From NCBI GenBank assembly GCA_007693965.1, contig RECQ01000044.1, positions 1-64,000 on the forward strand: a stretch of 64,000 bases of DNA. Direction: 5' to 3'. The number at the start of each line of letters is the position of its first letter. Position 1 is the stretch's first letter. Below, piece after piece: positions 16,259 to 25,223 of this stretch. Made by a program: the position numbers and the translations under genes. The notes under the pieces are model-generated. The model was given only the letters and a program-made list of their open reading frames with translations, searched no databases and was not told the origin of the DNA. Source of the stretch: Phycisphaeraceae bacterium (GTDB lineage Bacteria; Planctomycetota; Phycisphaerae; Phycisphaerales; UBA1924).

Positions 16259-17131
16259 TCAGTCGGTCGGCGATTCGCCCGTCTCTTCGGCGAGGCTCTG
16301 CCACCTGCGGGCAAAGCCGGCCACCGCGGCGTGGAGCCGGGATTTGACCGTCCCCAGTGGGATTTCGAGCAGCTCGGCGATCTGGGCGTAGGTCATGCGC
16401 TGGAAATAGGCCAGCAGCAGGATCTCACGCTGGTGGTCCGGGAGGCTGTCGATCGCCTTCTGGACCTGCCGGTCTCGCTCGCTCTCATCCATCGCCGCCG
16501 ACGGGGCGGGTACGCTGACCTCCATCAGGTCGACAAACTGCTGACCCTCATCGCCGCCGATCCGGGCGGACAAACCGAGTACGGGCCTTCTGGATGTCTT
16601 ACGGTGCTGGTCCCTGCCTTTGTTCGCCGCAATCGTGAAAAGCCACGGCTTGAAGCGTCGGGAGACATCGAAGGAGTCGGCGGACTGGTGAATCTGGAGA
16701 AAGGTGTCCTGGAAGACATCCTCCGCCGCCTGGCGGTCGCCCATAAAGCGGTTGAGGAATCGCAGCAGCTCGTCGTGGTAGCGCTCCATGAGCACCCGGA
16801 ACGCGGGGACATCCCCCCGCCGATAATCGGCGAGAAGCTGCTCATCCGACCGGTCGTCGACCAGGCGGTACGAGGCGGGCTGGCGCTGCGGCGATGCGAT
16901 TGGCTGACTCCTCCGCAAATATGGGGCGTTCGACTCCCGCTTCCGGTCGCCGGGATATCCACAACCCTGATCGACTGTATGCGCGTTCCGGTCGCGTGGG
17001 GTTCCGGCGGGTGAGGGGCGGCGGGCGGCGGCGCCTCTGATCTTTAACCGGTAGGACGTCTCACGGGGCGCAGGGTTCTGGATGGATCGCGCGTGAGTAA
17101 TCGCTAGCATGGCTGAGCCGACGTCGGGCAA
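16259..17131 (-). CDS. ECF RNA polymerase sigma factor
   Basis: Extracytoplasmic-function sigma factor. Region 2 runs from LLADYRRGDVPAFRVLMERY through EDVFQDTFLQIHQSADSFD to RFKPWLFTIAANKGRDQHRK; region 4 is SLPDHQREILLLAYFQRMTY and IAELLEIPLGTVKSRLHAAV. There is no region 3 and no long C-terminal domain. The frame opens at 17131, but the first 80 or so residues are not sigma-like, so the real start is probably a non-ATG codon such as TTG 16918. The pseudopilin-like gene follows after 45 nt and is its likely partner. Confidence 0.9.
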   Translation of the reverse strand: MPDVGSAMLAITHARSIQNPAPRETSYRLKIRGAAARRPSPAGTPRDRNAHTVDQGCGYPGDRKRESNAPYLRRSQPIASPQRQPASYRLVDDRSDEQLLADYRRGDVPAFRVLMERYHDELLRFLNRFMGDRQAAEDVFQDTFLQIHQSADSFDVSRRFKPWLFTIAANKGRDQHRKTSRRPVLGLSARIGGDEGQQFVDLMEVSVPAPSAAMDESERDRQVQKAIDSLPDHQREILLLAYFQRMTYAQIAELLEIPLGTVKSRLHAAVAGFARRWQSLAEETGESPTD

Positions 17132-17253
17132 TCCTGTGCGGGATTCGCAGGGTTGGTCGAGGTATGTGTTTCACGCCGGGGCACAGGCGCCGGCGCAGCG
17201 CGGCGCCCGCCGAAGGGCCGCCGCGGGATTCGAAGATTGACGAAGGAGACCGA

Positions 17254-18417
17254 ATGGGCGTTCCGCTCAGCCAGATGGCGACCGTCGCGACGTATGTGCT
17301 CGGACAACGACTCCGGGGCAACAAGCGCTATCCGCTCGTGCTCATGCTCGAGCCCCTCTTCCGCTGCAACCTCGCCTGCGCCGGCTGCGGCAAGATCCAG
17401 TACCCCGCCCACATCCTCAAACGCGATCTCTCCCTCGAAGACTGCCTGAAGGCCGTCGACGAGTGCCCGGCGCCGATGGTCTCGATCCCCGGCGGCGAGC
17501 CGCTGCTGCACCCGCAGATCAAGGAGATCGTCGAGGAGCTGATCAAGCGGCGCAAGTACATCTACCTGTGCACCAACGCGCTATTGCTCAAGAAGAAGCT
17601 CGAAGAGGGCCTCTTCACGCCCAGCAAGTATCTGACCTTCAGCGTCCACATGGACGGCCAGGAAGAGCACCACGACTTCGCCGTCTGCCGCGAGGGCACG
17701 TACAAGGTGGCGATCGAGGGCGTGCGCATGGCGGTCGAGCGCGGCTTCCGCGTGACGACCAACACCACGCTCTTCGACGGCGCCGACCCCAACAGCGTGC
17801 GCGCCTTCTTCGACGAGATGATGGATGTCGGCGTCGAGGGCATGATGGTGTCGCCGGGCTACGCCTACCCCAAAGCGCCCGACCAGAAGGCCTTCCTCGC
17901 CGAGCGCAAGAAGACGAATGAGCTGTTCGAGATGATCCTCTCCAACCGCGACAAGGGTCGCAAGAAGTGGATCTTCAACCAGTCGCCGCTCTTCCTCGAG
18001 TTCCTGATGGGCGATCGCGAGTATGAGTGCACGCCCTGGGGCAACCCGACGTACAACATCTTCGGCTGGCAGAAGCCGTGCTACCTCCTCCAGGACGGCT
18101 ACGTGGACACGTTCCGGGAGCTGATGGAGGAGACGAAGTGGGAGAACTACGGGCGCGCCAGCGGCAACCCCGCGTGCCAGCAGTGCATGGTCCACTGCGG
18201 CTACGAGCCCAGCGCCGTCGACCACACCTTCGCCAGCTTCGGCGGCATGTGGGGGACGATCAAGGCGATGGTCTTCAACACGTATGCGAACCCGCGGGCC
18301 CTGAAGCGGCTGGAAGAAGAGAAGGAAAAGCCCCACGGCCCGCTGGCCCAGCTCGGCATCACCGTCGAGGGCAAGCCGGTGAAGAAAGAGAAGTCGGAGG
18401 CGGTAGAGGCGGCGTAA
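17254..18417 (+). CDS. hpnH: Adenosyl-hopene transferase HpnH
   Basis: Radical-SAM enzyme that joins a 5'-deoxyadenosyl group to diploptene, opening the route to extended hopanoids. The radical-SAM motif is CNLACAGCGK at about residues 37-46; VSIPGGEPLLHPQI and the C-terminal cysteine-rich region (GNPACQQCMVHCGYEP) are typical of HpnH. ATG 17254 follows GAAGGAG at 7 nt. Length 387 is slightly longer than usual through a charged tail. It lies 4.3 kb from hpnE but not in the same operon. No squalene-hopene cyclase gene is in the window. Confidence 0.93.
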   Translation: MGVPLSQMATVATYVLGQRLRGNKRYPLVLMLEPLFRCNLACAGCGKIQYPAHILKRDLSLEDCLKAVDECPAPMVSIPGGEPLLHPQIKEIVEELIKRRKYIYLCTNALLLKKKLEEGLFTPSKYLTFSVHMDGQEEHHDFAVCREGTYKVAIEGVRMAVERGFRVTTNTTLFDGADPNSVRAFFDEMMDVGVEGMMVSPGYAYPKAPDQKAFLAERKKTNELFEMILSNRDKGRKKWIFNQSPLFLEFLMGDREYECTPWGNPTYNIFGWQKPCYLLQDGYVDTFRELMEETKWENYGRASGNPACQQCMVHCGYEPSAVDHTFASFGGMWGTIKAMVFNTYANPRALKRLEEEKEKPHGPLAQLGITVEGKPVKKEKSEAVEAA

Positions 18418-18539
18418 GGGATCGCAACAGCGCAAACTGCTGGAGTCATCAGTTATGGCGATCAAGATGTCGCTCTGGGAAGTGGGCGGCGACGAGCTGT
18501 CCGCCGTCGATCCGGCTCGTGTGTGGCCCAGGGATATCT

Positions 18540-18626
18540 TGCCCGGGTGATCTCAGCGGCAGCGGCTCGGTGGGCTCTGCGGATCTGGCGATTCTGCTCG
18601 GATTGTGGGGGCTGTGCTCGCCGTGA
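18540..18626 (+). pseudogene. Orphan dockerin-like C-terminal fragment
   Basis: An open 28-codon stretch reads CPGDLSGSGSVGSADLAILL then GLWGLCSP and a stop. This is the C-terminal calcium-binding-type motif common in secreted planctomycete proteins (compare the end of the gene at 22873). No start codon or secreted domain precedes it in frame; the frame upstream runs through hpnH. It is best read as the remnant of a lost gene in the 339-base hpnH-metalloprotease gap, which otherwise holds a TATAAA box at 18686. Confidence 0.6.
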
Positions 18627-18756
18627 AGCAGCGCCCGTGCGGTTGACCTCCGTGTTTTTTCCGCGGCTTTTCGACATTTGTGCGGTATAAATGCCTGTCG
18701 CGGCGCCATGGCGTCGCTCCGCGCAATTGTTCCCGGACGAGAAGAGAGAGGTCGAT

Positions 18757-21186
18757 ATGACAATGCGAAGATTCGTGGCGCTGGCGCCGGTGGTTCTCTG
18801 CGCGCTGTTCATTGTGGCGCCGCTGCCCGAGGCCGAGGCCCAGCGGGCCCGCGCCGGCCAGCGTGCTGCGGAGTCGGGCGGGTCGAACGGTGGATCCGTC
18901 AAGCCGTACGACGAGGTCATCACCGAGGACGCCGCCTCGCGACGCGGCCTGTTCACCACCCACCGCGTCGGCGACAAGCTCTTCTTCGAGATTCCCACCG
19001 GCTCGCTGGGGCGGGAGATGCTGTGGGTGTCGCAGATCGCCGGGACGCAGGCGGGCTTCTCCTATGCGGGCATGCCCGCGGGCGACCGCGTGGTGCGCTG
19101 GGAGCTGCGCGATGAGAACATCCTGCTGCGCGACATGAAGTTCAACATCCGCGCCGATGTGGACGACCCGATCAGCATCGCCGTCGAGCGCACATCGGTG
19201 GCGCCGATCATCCGCGTCTTCCCGGTGCAGGCGTGGGGCAAGGACAAGGCGCCCGTCATCGATGTGACGGATCTTTTCGTGAGCGACCAGCGTGAGTTCA
19301 GCGCCAGGCGCCGGCTGAACGCCGACGGGCACGATCGTTCGCGCAGCTTCATCGAGGAGGTCAAGACCTTCCCGGAGAACCTGAGCGTCAAATCCCTCAT
19401 GACCTACACGCTCAGCGAGCAGCGCCCCGGCGCGGGCGGCCCTCCCAGGCGCGGCGCCCGGCGCGATCCATCTCAGAGCGGCGTCACGGCGCTGATTCAT
19501 CACAGCCTGGTGAAGCTGCCTGACGAGCCCATGCAGCCGCGGGTGCGAGATGAGCGCGTCGGCTACTTCAGCGTCGGCTTCCAGGACTACGGCGACGACA
19601 GCGATCACGAGGCGCGAAGCGTGCGCTACATCACGCGCTGGCGGCTGGAGAAGAAGGATCCCGACGCCGAGATCTCCGATCCGGTGCAGCCCATCGTTTT
19701 CTATGTGGGGCGCGAGACGCCGGAGAAGTGGCAGCCCTATGTGAAGAAGGGCATCGAGGCGTGGCTGCCCGCCTTCGAGGCCGCGGGCTTCAGCAACGCC
19801 ATCGAGGGGCGCTACGCCCCGGACCCGCTTGATGATCCGGACTGGGATGCGGAGGATTCGCGCATCTCCACCGTGCGCTGGCTCCCCTCGACGACGCCCA
19901 ACGCCTTCGGGCCGCACGTTCACGATCCGCGTTCGGGCGAGATCATCGAGGCGGATGTGCGCATGTATCACAACGTGATGAAGCTGGTGCGCGACTGGTA
20001 CTTCGTGCAGGCGAGCGCAAGCGACGAGCGGGCCCAGAAGCTGCCCATGCCGGACGAGCTGATGGGCGAGCTGATCGCCTTCGTGGTGGCGCACGAGGTG
20101 GGTCACTCGATCGGCCTGCCGCACAATATGAAGTCATCCTCGGCCTACTCGATCGAGCAGCTTCGCGACCCCGAGTGGACGAAGAAGCACGGCACCGCGC
20201 CTTCGATCATGGACTACGCGCGGTTCAACTACGTGGCCCAGCCGGAGGATGGCGCGGGCCTGCTGCCGCAGGTGGGGCCGTATGACTATTTCTCGATCGA
20301 GTGGGGCTATCGCCAGTTCGCTGAAGACGCAGATGAGAAGGCAGAGCTCGAGAAGATTCTGAAGCGCCAGGTGGACGATCCGATGCTCCGCTTCGGCCAC
20401 GGCGGCCCCGGCGAGGATCCGACGCGCCAGACCGAGGATCTCGGCGACGATCCCGTCGAGGCCACGCGCCTGGGCCTCAAGAACATCGAGCGCATCGCGG
20501 GCTTCCTTGTCGACGCCACAGTGCGCGAAGGCGAGGACTATTCGCTGCTGCAGAACATGCACGGCGCCCTGCTCGGCCAGTGGTCGCGGATGATGGGCCA
20601 CGTCGTCAGCGTGATCGGCGGCGTGGAGGAGATCAATCTCTACCACGGCGATGCCGATCGGCGCTACTTCCCGATCGACGCCGAACGGCAGCGCGAGGCG
20701 ATGGCGTTTCTGAATGAGCACGCGTTCACCACGCCGCGGCTGTTTCTTGATCCTGATGTGCTCGGCCGACTCGAAGCGTCGGGCGTCACATCGCGCGTGC
20801 ACGGCGCTCAGTCCAGACTGCTGGCGCAGGTGATGAGCGAGCAGCGTCTGCGGCGGATGGCCGAGCTGGCCCAGGAGTCGGAGGGTGAGATGTATTCACC
20901 CATCGACATGCTTGAGGATCTGCGGGCGGGCCTGTGGAGCGAGCTGGAGCGGCCGCGGGTGTCGATCGAGCTGAACCGGCGGAGTCTGCAGCGGGCCCAT
21001 GTGGCGCGATTGATCTCAGCGCTCGAAGGCGCCGGGGCGGCGTCGGACATGGCGGGCCTGGCGCGGATCCAGCTCCGCGCCGTCCGGGCGGCGGCGGAGG
21101 GACGGATCGGGCGCACCGCCGACGGCGTCACCGAGGCCCACCTGCACGACATCGTCGCGCGGATCGAGGCGGCGCTGGAGCCGTGA
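18757..21186 (+). CDS. Secreted zinc metalloprotease (DUF5117/DUF4953 type)
   Basis: An 809-residue exported protease. Residues 1-28 are a signal peptide (MTMRRFVALAPVVLCALFIV, then APLPEAEAQ). The zinc site is H-E-V-G-H-S-I-G-L-P-H-N near residue 447, an extended HExxHxxGxxH motif, with a downstream S-I-M-D-Y Met-turn of the metzincin type. The N-terminal ITEDAASRRGLFTTH and LGREMLWVSQIAG fit the DUF5117 domain. ATG 18757 follows GAGAGAG; a frame open to 18691 lacks a ribosome site. Substrates unknown; its place among surface proteins suggests a role in protein turnover outside the cytoplasm (inference). Confidence 0.88.
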   Translation: MTMRRFVALAPVVLCALFIVAPLPEAEAQRARAGQRAAESGGSNGGSVKPYDEVITEDAASRRGLFTTHRVGDKLFFEIPTGSLGREMLWVSQIAGTQAGFSYAGMPAGDRVVRWELRDENILLRDMKFNIRADVDDPISIAVERTSVAPIIRVFPVQAWGKDKAPVIDVTDLFVSDQREFSARRRLNADGHDRSRSFIEEVKTFPENLSVKSLMTYTLSEQRPGAGGPPRRGARRDPSQSGVTALIHHSLVKLPDEPMQPRVRDERVGYFSVGFQDYGDDSDHEARSVRYITRWRLEKKDPDAEISDPVQPIVFYVGRETPEKWQPYVKKGIEAWLPAFEAAGFSNAIEGRYAPDPLDDPDWDAEDSRISTVRWLPSTTPNAFGPHVHDPRSGEIIEADVRMYHNVMKLVRDWYFVQASASDERAQKLPMPDELMGELIAFVVAHEVGHSIGLPHNMKSSSAYSIEQLRDPEWTKKHGTAPSIMDYARFNYVAQPEDGAGLLPQVGPYDYFSIEWGYRQFAEDADEKAELEKILKRQVDDPMLRFGHGGPGEDPTRQTEDLGDDPVEATRLGLKNIERIAGFLVDATVREGEDYSLLQNMHGALLGQWSRMMGHVVSVIGGVEEINLYHGDADRRYFPIDAERQREAMAFLNEHAFTTPRLFLDPDVLGRLEASGVTSRVHGAQSRLLAQVMSEQRLRRMAELAQESEGEMYSPIDMLEDLRAGLWSELERPRVSIELNRRSLQRAHVARLISALEGAGAASDMAGLARIQLRAVRAAAEGRIGRTADGVTEAHLHDIVARIEAALEP

Positions 21187-21651
21187 TGCGCAGATTCAGC
21201 GCGGCCGGCCCAGCCGGCTCAGCCGGGCGGGGCGGAGCGCCAGCGGGACATGTCCGCAGCGAGCGGGAGACATCGCGCTGCGCGCCGCGACACGGCCATC
21301 ACATGCGCAGAGATCGCTTGTTCGCGTTTTGTGAGCAGGTGTGCCTGCGGCGTGCGCACGAACTCGGCATCATGTCTTGAAGATCGGGTGACGCATCGGA
21401 ACTTGGCCGGAACCCGGGCGCCTTTCGTGCGGATATCACATCCGAGGCAACCGTTCCAGATGGGAGGCGACGCATGCTGTCGCTCGCTGGGGACATGACG
21501 AAGCGATGTTCCGCTCTGGCGCGAGACGTTGCGCCATTGTTGTCTCTTCCCGCTTTTCAAAGCAGTCAATTTGATATTCACAGACGCCGGTGCACGGTTG
21601 CGCCGGCGGTTTTCTGCGCTCTTATATCAACATTCCTGATTGGAGCGACCC
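21187..21651. other. Intergenic region without recognisable gene
   Basis: 465 bases between the metalloprotease and the pseudopilin gene. There is a small GC hairpin just after the stop (GCCGGCCCAGCCGGC near 21206) that may aid termination. No frame has coding character or a plausible start with a ribosome site, and no RNA gene or repeat family was recognised. Confidence 0.5.
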
Positions 21652-22767
21652 ATGAAGATCGGACAACGGACACACGTACAAGGAGGGCGACGCGGCTTCA
21701 CACTTCGTGAACTGATCACCCTCATCGCGATCGCCGTGATTCTGCTCGGCATGATGGCGCCGGCGCTGGGCGAGGCCCGGCGCACCAGCCGCATGACGAT
21801 GGACCTGCTGGACCTGATGCAGCACGCGATCCTGAAAGAGAATTACGTCGCCGCCAACAAGGGGCGGATGCCCAACGCGCCGCCGGGCGTGACGCCGCAA
21901 CCGGCCCCCGACGGCAAACAGAACTTCGGCGGCCCGGATCGACCCACCCGCTTCTTCGCCCATCCTGACAACCCCCACAACGGCTGGGCTGTCCCCGGAG
22001 GGTTCCGGCACGATCACACCTGGAAACTCCACCACATCGCCTTCGGCGAATACCTGGTGGACGGCCAGGGCCTGGACATGCTGGATGAAGTCTTCGTCTC
22101 GTCCGGCGCGCATCAGTTCATCGATGTGGGCGAGAACTGGCGACGGCTGCGCTCAGGCGAGTTTGACGAGGACATCTTCGAGAATTTTCAGCCCCAGTCC
22201 AATGTTTCTGGAAGGAATATCTTCAGCAGCACCGCCGGGTCGCAGGCCTTTGCGCTGAACCCGAGCTATCGCTATACGGCGACAGCGCTGTACGGCGACA
22301 GCGAGTACGAAGCGCGCAACTTCTGGACGGGCGCGTCGCCAGATGGAGTGGGCTTTCCACACAACCCACAAATTCCTGGATGGCAAGGCCAGAACTGGAC
22401 CAGTTTCCGCACGTTCGTGCAACAGTCCGACTTCGCCTTCCCGTCGCGCAAGGTGCTCTTCTTCTCTGTTCACGCGAATCACAATCGGAATGTAAATCCT
22501 TATACACAGCAGGGCGCCGACATCCCCATTCTACTGGTTGATGGAAGCGTCCGAATCAGTCGGCCCTGGGAAGAAATGCCGGATCCAAATTCATTTGAGT
22601 ACATTCAGGCAGTCAGTAAAGGTGAACCATGGGCTGCCTCTCAGGACTTCAGATGGGAAGCAAATTCACTCATCCCCATCCTCGGTGTTCCATGGGCGCC
22701 ATACGCCTGGTTTGCGGCCACGCTGCAAGGTCCGGCGGGCTATGACTTCCAGAATGAGGCGCCCTGA
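21652..22767 (+). CDS. Type II pseudopilin-like protein
   Basis: A 371-residue pseudopilin-like protein of the planctomycete type. The prepilin peptidase site is R-R-G-F-T-L-R-E-L-I with Glu at +5, followed by a hydrophobic helix (TLIAIAVILLGMMAPALGEA). The soluble part shows the family layout, with a late PILLVDGSVRISRPWEEMP matching the D-G-S-V segment. ATG 21652 follows GGAGCG; TTG 21640 is in frame upstream. Likely membrane-inserted with a periplasmic or surface domain. Role unknown. GC drops toward the 3' end. Confidence 0.82.
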   Translation: MKIGQRTHVQGGRRGFTLRELITLIAIAVILLGMMAPALGEARRTSRMTMDLLDLMQHAILKENYVAANKGRMPNAPPGVTPQPAPDGKQNFGGPDRPTRFFAHPDNPHNGWAVPGGFRHDHTWKLHHIAFGEYLVDGQGLDMLDEVFVSSGAHQFIDVGENWRRLRSGEFDEDIFENFQPQSNVSGRNIFSSTAGSQAFALNPSYRYTATALYGDSEYEARNFWTGASPDGVGFPHNPQIPGWQGQNWTSFRTFVQQSDFAFPSRKVLFFSVHANHNRNVNPYTQQGADIPILLVDGSVRISRPWEEMPDPNSFEYIQAVSKGEPWAASQDFRWEANSLIPILGVPWAPYAWFAATLQGPAGYDFQNEAP

Positions 22768-22872
22768 GCCGCAGCAGCGCCTCGGCCGAAATTCCCGCTG
22801 CGCCAACTTTGTAAGCGGGCCAATTGCACACAACCGTGCGGAATTCATCACCGTGATCACCGGAGCAATCCC

Positions 22873-24618
22873 ATGAAATTTCACATACTTTGCCCACTGA
22901 TGTCGGCCCTGGCCCTGATCGGGTCAGCCCAGATCGTCGTGGCGCATCCGATTTACGTCGACTCCAACGCAACCGGCGCCGAATCCGGTCTTTCCTGGAC
23001 CGACGCATTCACCAACCTGCAGTCCGCGCTGGCCGCGGCCCGCACCGACGGCGATGTGACGGAAATCCGCGTCGCATACGGCGTCTACACGCCCGATGTC
23101 GGCCCCGGCTTCACTGCCGGCGACCGGGCCGCGGCCTTCGAGCCGGCGCCGGACGTCGCGATGCTGGGCGGCTACGCCGGCGTGCTCGATGAAGACCCGG
23201 ACCATCGCGATACGTCCGTCTTCACCACGACTCTCAGCGGCGCCATCGGCAAGACGCCCGAGGAGGGCAGCTTCACCGTCGTGCTGATCGATGGGGTGGA
23301 GGGCGTTTCGCTGGATGGCTTCGTCATCACCGGCGGTTTCGCCGATATCGCCATGCCTCAGGACCAGATTGTCGACGGGCCGCCGTCTGAAGGGGGCGGC
23401 GTCTTCATCGCGGAGGCTTCGCCGGTTTTCATCGACTGCCGCATCGTGGGCAACCACGCCCGCCGCGGCGGGGGAGTCGGAGCCCGCGACGCCTCACCGA
23501 GCTTCACGCGCGTCCGCTTCTCCGAAAACACCGCGGGCGAGGGCGCGGGCCTCTACGCCGAGGGAGGCGATGCGCTGCTCACCGATGTCCGGTTCATAGG
23601 CAACAGCGCCGATTTCGGCGCCGGCGCGCTGCTCCACGAGGCGAGCGCCGCGGTGGCGAACACGATCTTCACCGGGAACACGGCGCGATTCCGCGGCGGG
23701 GCGATGCTGCTGCTCCCGGGCGGGCAGGTCGACATCGAGGCCGGCGCCTTCCGCGACAACCAGGCCGAGAACGGAGGCGCCATCCTCAACGACGGCGCCG
23801 ATGTGCGCATCGTCAACACGGTCTTCGGCGCGAACGCCGCCGAGCACTCGGGCGGCGCCGTCCTGCACCGCAACGGCTCGCTGAAGATGATCAACTGCGC
23901 CATCGCGGGGAATCAATCGTCCTTCGGCGGCGCCGTCTCCGCCCGCTCCGGCGCCGAGCTGATCAACTGCACCATTTCGAACAACGAGGCGTCGCAGCAG
24001 AACGGAACAGCGTTCGGCGGCGGCTTCATCGGCGGCGGGCTGCGTATCTTCGACGCCGGGTTCGAGCTGCGGAACACCATCCTCAGCGGCAATGCAGCGC
24101 CCGTCGGAGCGCAGGCGGCCATCCGCGAGTCGCAGGCCGTGCTGGATGTGGCCTATTCATATGTTGAGGGACAGTCCGGCGGTGTTGTGAATAGCGGCGG
24201 CGCCGTCATGTTCGGCGCCGGGAACCTGATTGAGGGCCCCGTCTTCGCCGCGGCGCTGCCCATCGGCGAGGGGGCCGGGACTTCCCTGGATAATCTGCGG
24301 CTGGCGCCGGGCTCGCCGGGAATCGACGCGGGCGACAGCACGGTTGTTCCTGCCGATGTCATGTTCGATCTCGATGGAGCGCCGCGGTTCCGCGACGATC
24401 CTGACACGCCCGACACCGGCGTGATCGGCGATGCGCCGGCGGTCGTCGATCTCGGCGCCTGGGAATTCCGCGGCGGGGAAACGTCCTGCGCCTGGGACCT
24501 CACCGGGGACGGCTCGGTGGGCACGGCCGACCTCGGCGTGCTGCTGAGCGGCTGGGGCGTTTCCTTCGGCGCGACCGACCTTGCCGGGCTTCTGAACGCA
24601 TGGGGACCTTGTCCGTGA
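22873..24618 (+). CDS. Secreted right-handed beta-helix protein with dockerin-like end
   Basis: A 581-residue exported protein. A signal peptide covers residues 1-24. IYVDSNATGAESGLSWTDAF and the following lines are the standard start of planctomycete parallel beta-helix proteins. The body is a series of about 22-residue coils with recurring G-G-A-x-x, N-C-x-I and S-G-N-x-A motifs (for example FIDCRIVGNHARRGGGV and MINCAIAGNQSSFGGAV). The C-terminus is a dockerin-like module: AWDLTGDGSVGTADLGVLLS and ATDLAGLLNAWGPCP. Probably a surface protein acting on or binding polysaccharide (inference). No catalytic residues can be named. Confidence 0.85.
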   Translation: MKFHILCPLMSALALIGSAQIVVAHPIYVDSNATGAESGLSWTDAFTNLQSALAAARTDGDVTEIRVAYGVYTPDVGPGFTAGDRAAAFEPAPDVAMLGGYAGVLDEDPDHRDTSVFTTTLSGAIGKTPEEGSFTVVLIDGVEGVSLDGFVITGGFADIAMPQDQIVDGPPSEGGGVFIAEASPVFIDCRIVGNHARRGGGVGARDASPSFTRVRFSENTAGEGAGLYAEGGDALLTDVRFIGNSADFGAGALLHEASAAVANTIFTGNTARFRGGAMLLLPGGQVDIEAGAFRDNQAENGGAILNDGADVRIVNTVFGANAAEHSGGAVLHRNGSLKMINCAIAGNQSSFGGAVSARSGAELINCTISNNEASQQNGTAFGGGFIGGGLRIFDAGFELRNTILSGNAAPVGAQAAIRESQAVLDVAYSYVEGQSGGVVNSGGAVMFGAGNLIEGPVFAAALPIGEGAGTSLDNLRLAPGSPGIDAGDSTVVPADVMFDLDGAPRFRDDPDTPDTGVIGDAPAVVDLGAWEFRGGETSCAWDLTGDGSVGTADLGVLLSGWGVSFGATDLAGLLNAWGPCP

Positions 24619-24673
24619 ATAGCGCCGATTGACCGGCCAATCCGCTCAACGGCCCTTCTGATTCGGTCGATAA

Positions 24674-24712
24674 CGCTCCCCGGGCGCCCTGCGCGCCCGG
24701 GGAGCGATTTTT
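24674..24712 (+). terminator. Intrinsic terminator abutting the CBS gene start
   Basis: Perfect 13-bp stem, CGCTCCCCGGGCG (24674-24686) with its complement (24694-24706), a 7-nt loop, then ATTTTT. It would end the beta-helix transcript. The U-tract ends 1 nt before the ATG of the CBS gene at 24714. Confidence 0.8.
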
Positions 24713-24713
24713 C

Positions 24714-25154
24714 ATGGCCATCGTCAGCGACATCATGACCCGCGGCGTCTTCACGGTGAAGATGGATGACACCATCCGCGACATCCGCCACATCTTCATG
24801 CAGCGGAAGTTTCACCATGTCATCGTCGTGTCCGGCGGCAAGGCGGTGGGGGTGATCTCGGATCGCGACCTGCTCAAGACGATCAGCCCGTTCATCGGGA
24901 GCATGTCCGAGCGGCCGCAGGATCTGAACACGCTGAACAAGAAGGCCCACCAGGTGATGACGCGCGATCTCGTCTTTGTGCATGAGAACTCGCGCATCAT
25001 CGATGCGGCCCGGCTGATGGTCTCGTGCCGCGTCTCCTGCCTGCCGGTGCTGACCGACGAGGGCGTCGTCCGCGGCATCGTGACCTGGCGCGACATCCTG
25101 ACGCGGATCGTGGATGAGGACAACGAAGCGAATACGTCAAGGTCCGCCGCGTGA
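24714..25154 (+). CDS. CBS-domain pair protein
   Basis: A 146-residue protein made of two CBS domains, a module that usually binds adenine nucleotides and signals energy state. The first is SDIMTRGVFTVKMDDTIRDI to GVISDRDLLKTI; the second is VMTRDLVFVHENSRIIDAAR to GIVTWRDILTRIV. There is no other domain. ATG 24714 follows immediately on a terminator hairpin, with no room for a ribosome site; ATG 24735 would remove the first conserved strand. Translation probably depends on a start inside or after the hairpin or on read-through (inference). Confidence 0.88.
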   Translation: MAIVSDIMTRGVFTVKMDDTIRDIRHIFMQRKFHHVIVVSGGKAVGVISDRDLLKTISPFIGSMSERPQDLNTLNKKAHQVMTRDLVFVHENSRIIDAARLMVSCRVSCLPVLTDEGVVRGIVTWRDILTRIVDEDNEANTSRSAA

Positions 25155-25173
25155 GTCCGGGCGGGCGGCGCGG

Positions 25174-25179
25174 TATCAT
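25174..25179 (+). promoter_or_regulatory. TATCAT -10-like box upstream of the 3-hydroxyanthranilate dioxygenase gene
   Basis: Identical TATCAT and G/C context to the boxes before the GNAT gene and kynU. Here the leader to ATG 25224 would be about 38 nt and includes GCGAGGAGG, a good ribosome site. It is a candidate promoter for the kynurenine cluster. Confidence 0.4.
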
Positions 25180-25223
25180 GCCTCCCAGCGGGTGATGCAC
25201 ACCTGCGCGAGGAGGCCGACGCC

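Noticed and set aside
18553-20124. Minus-strand frame of over 500 codons opposite the metalloprotease
   Set aside because: The HExxH protease with its signal peptide is on the plus strand; the antisense product has no recognisable feature.
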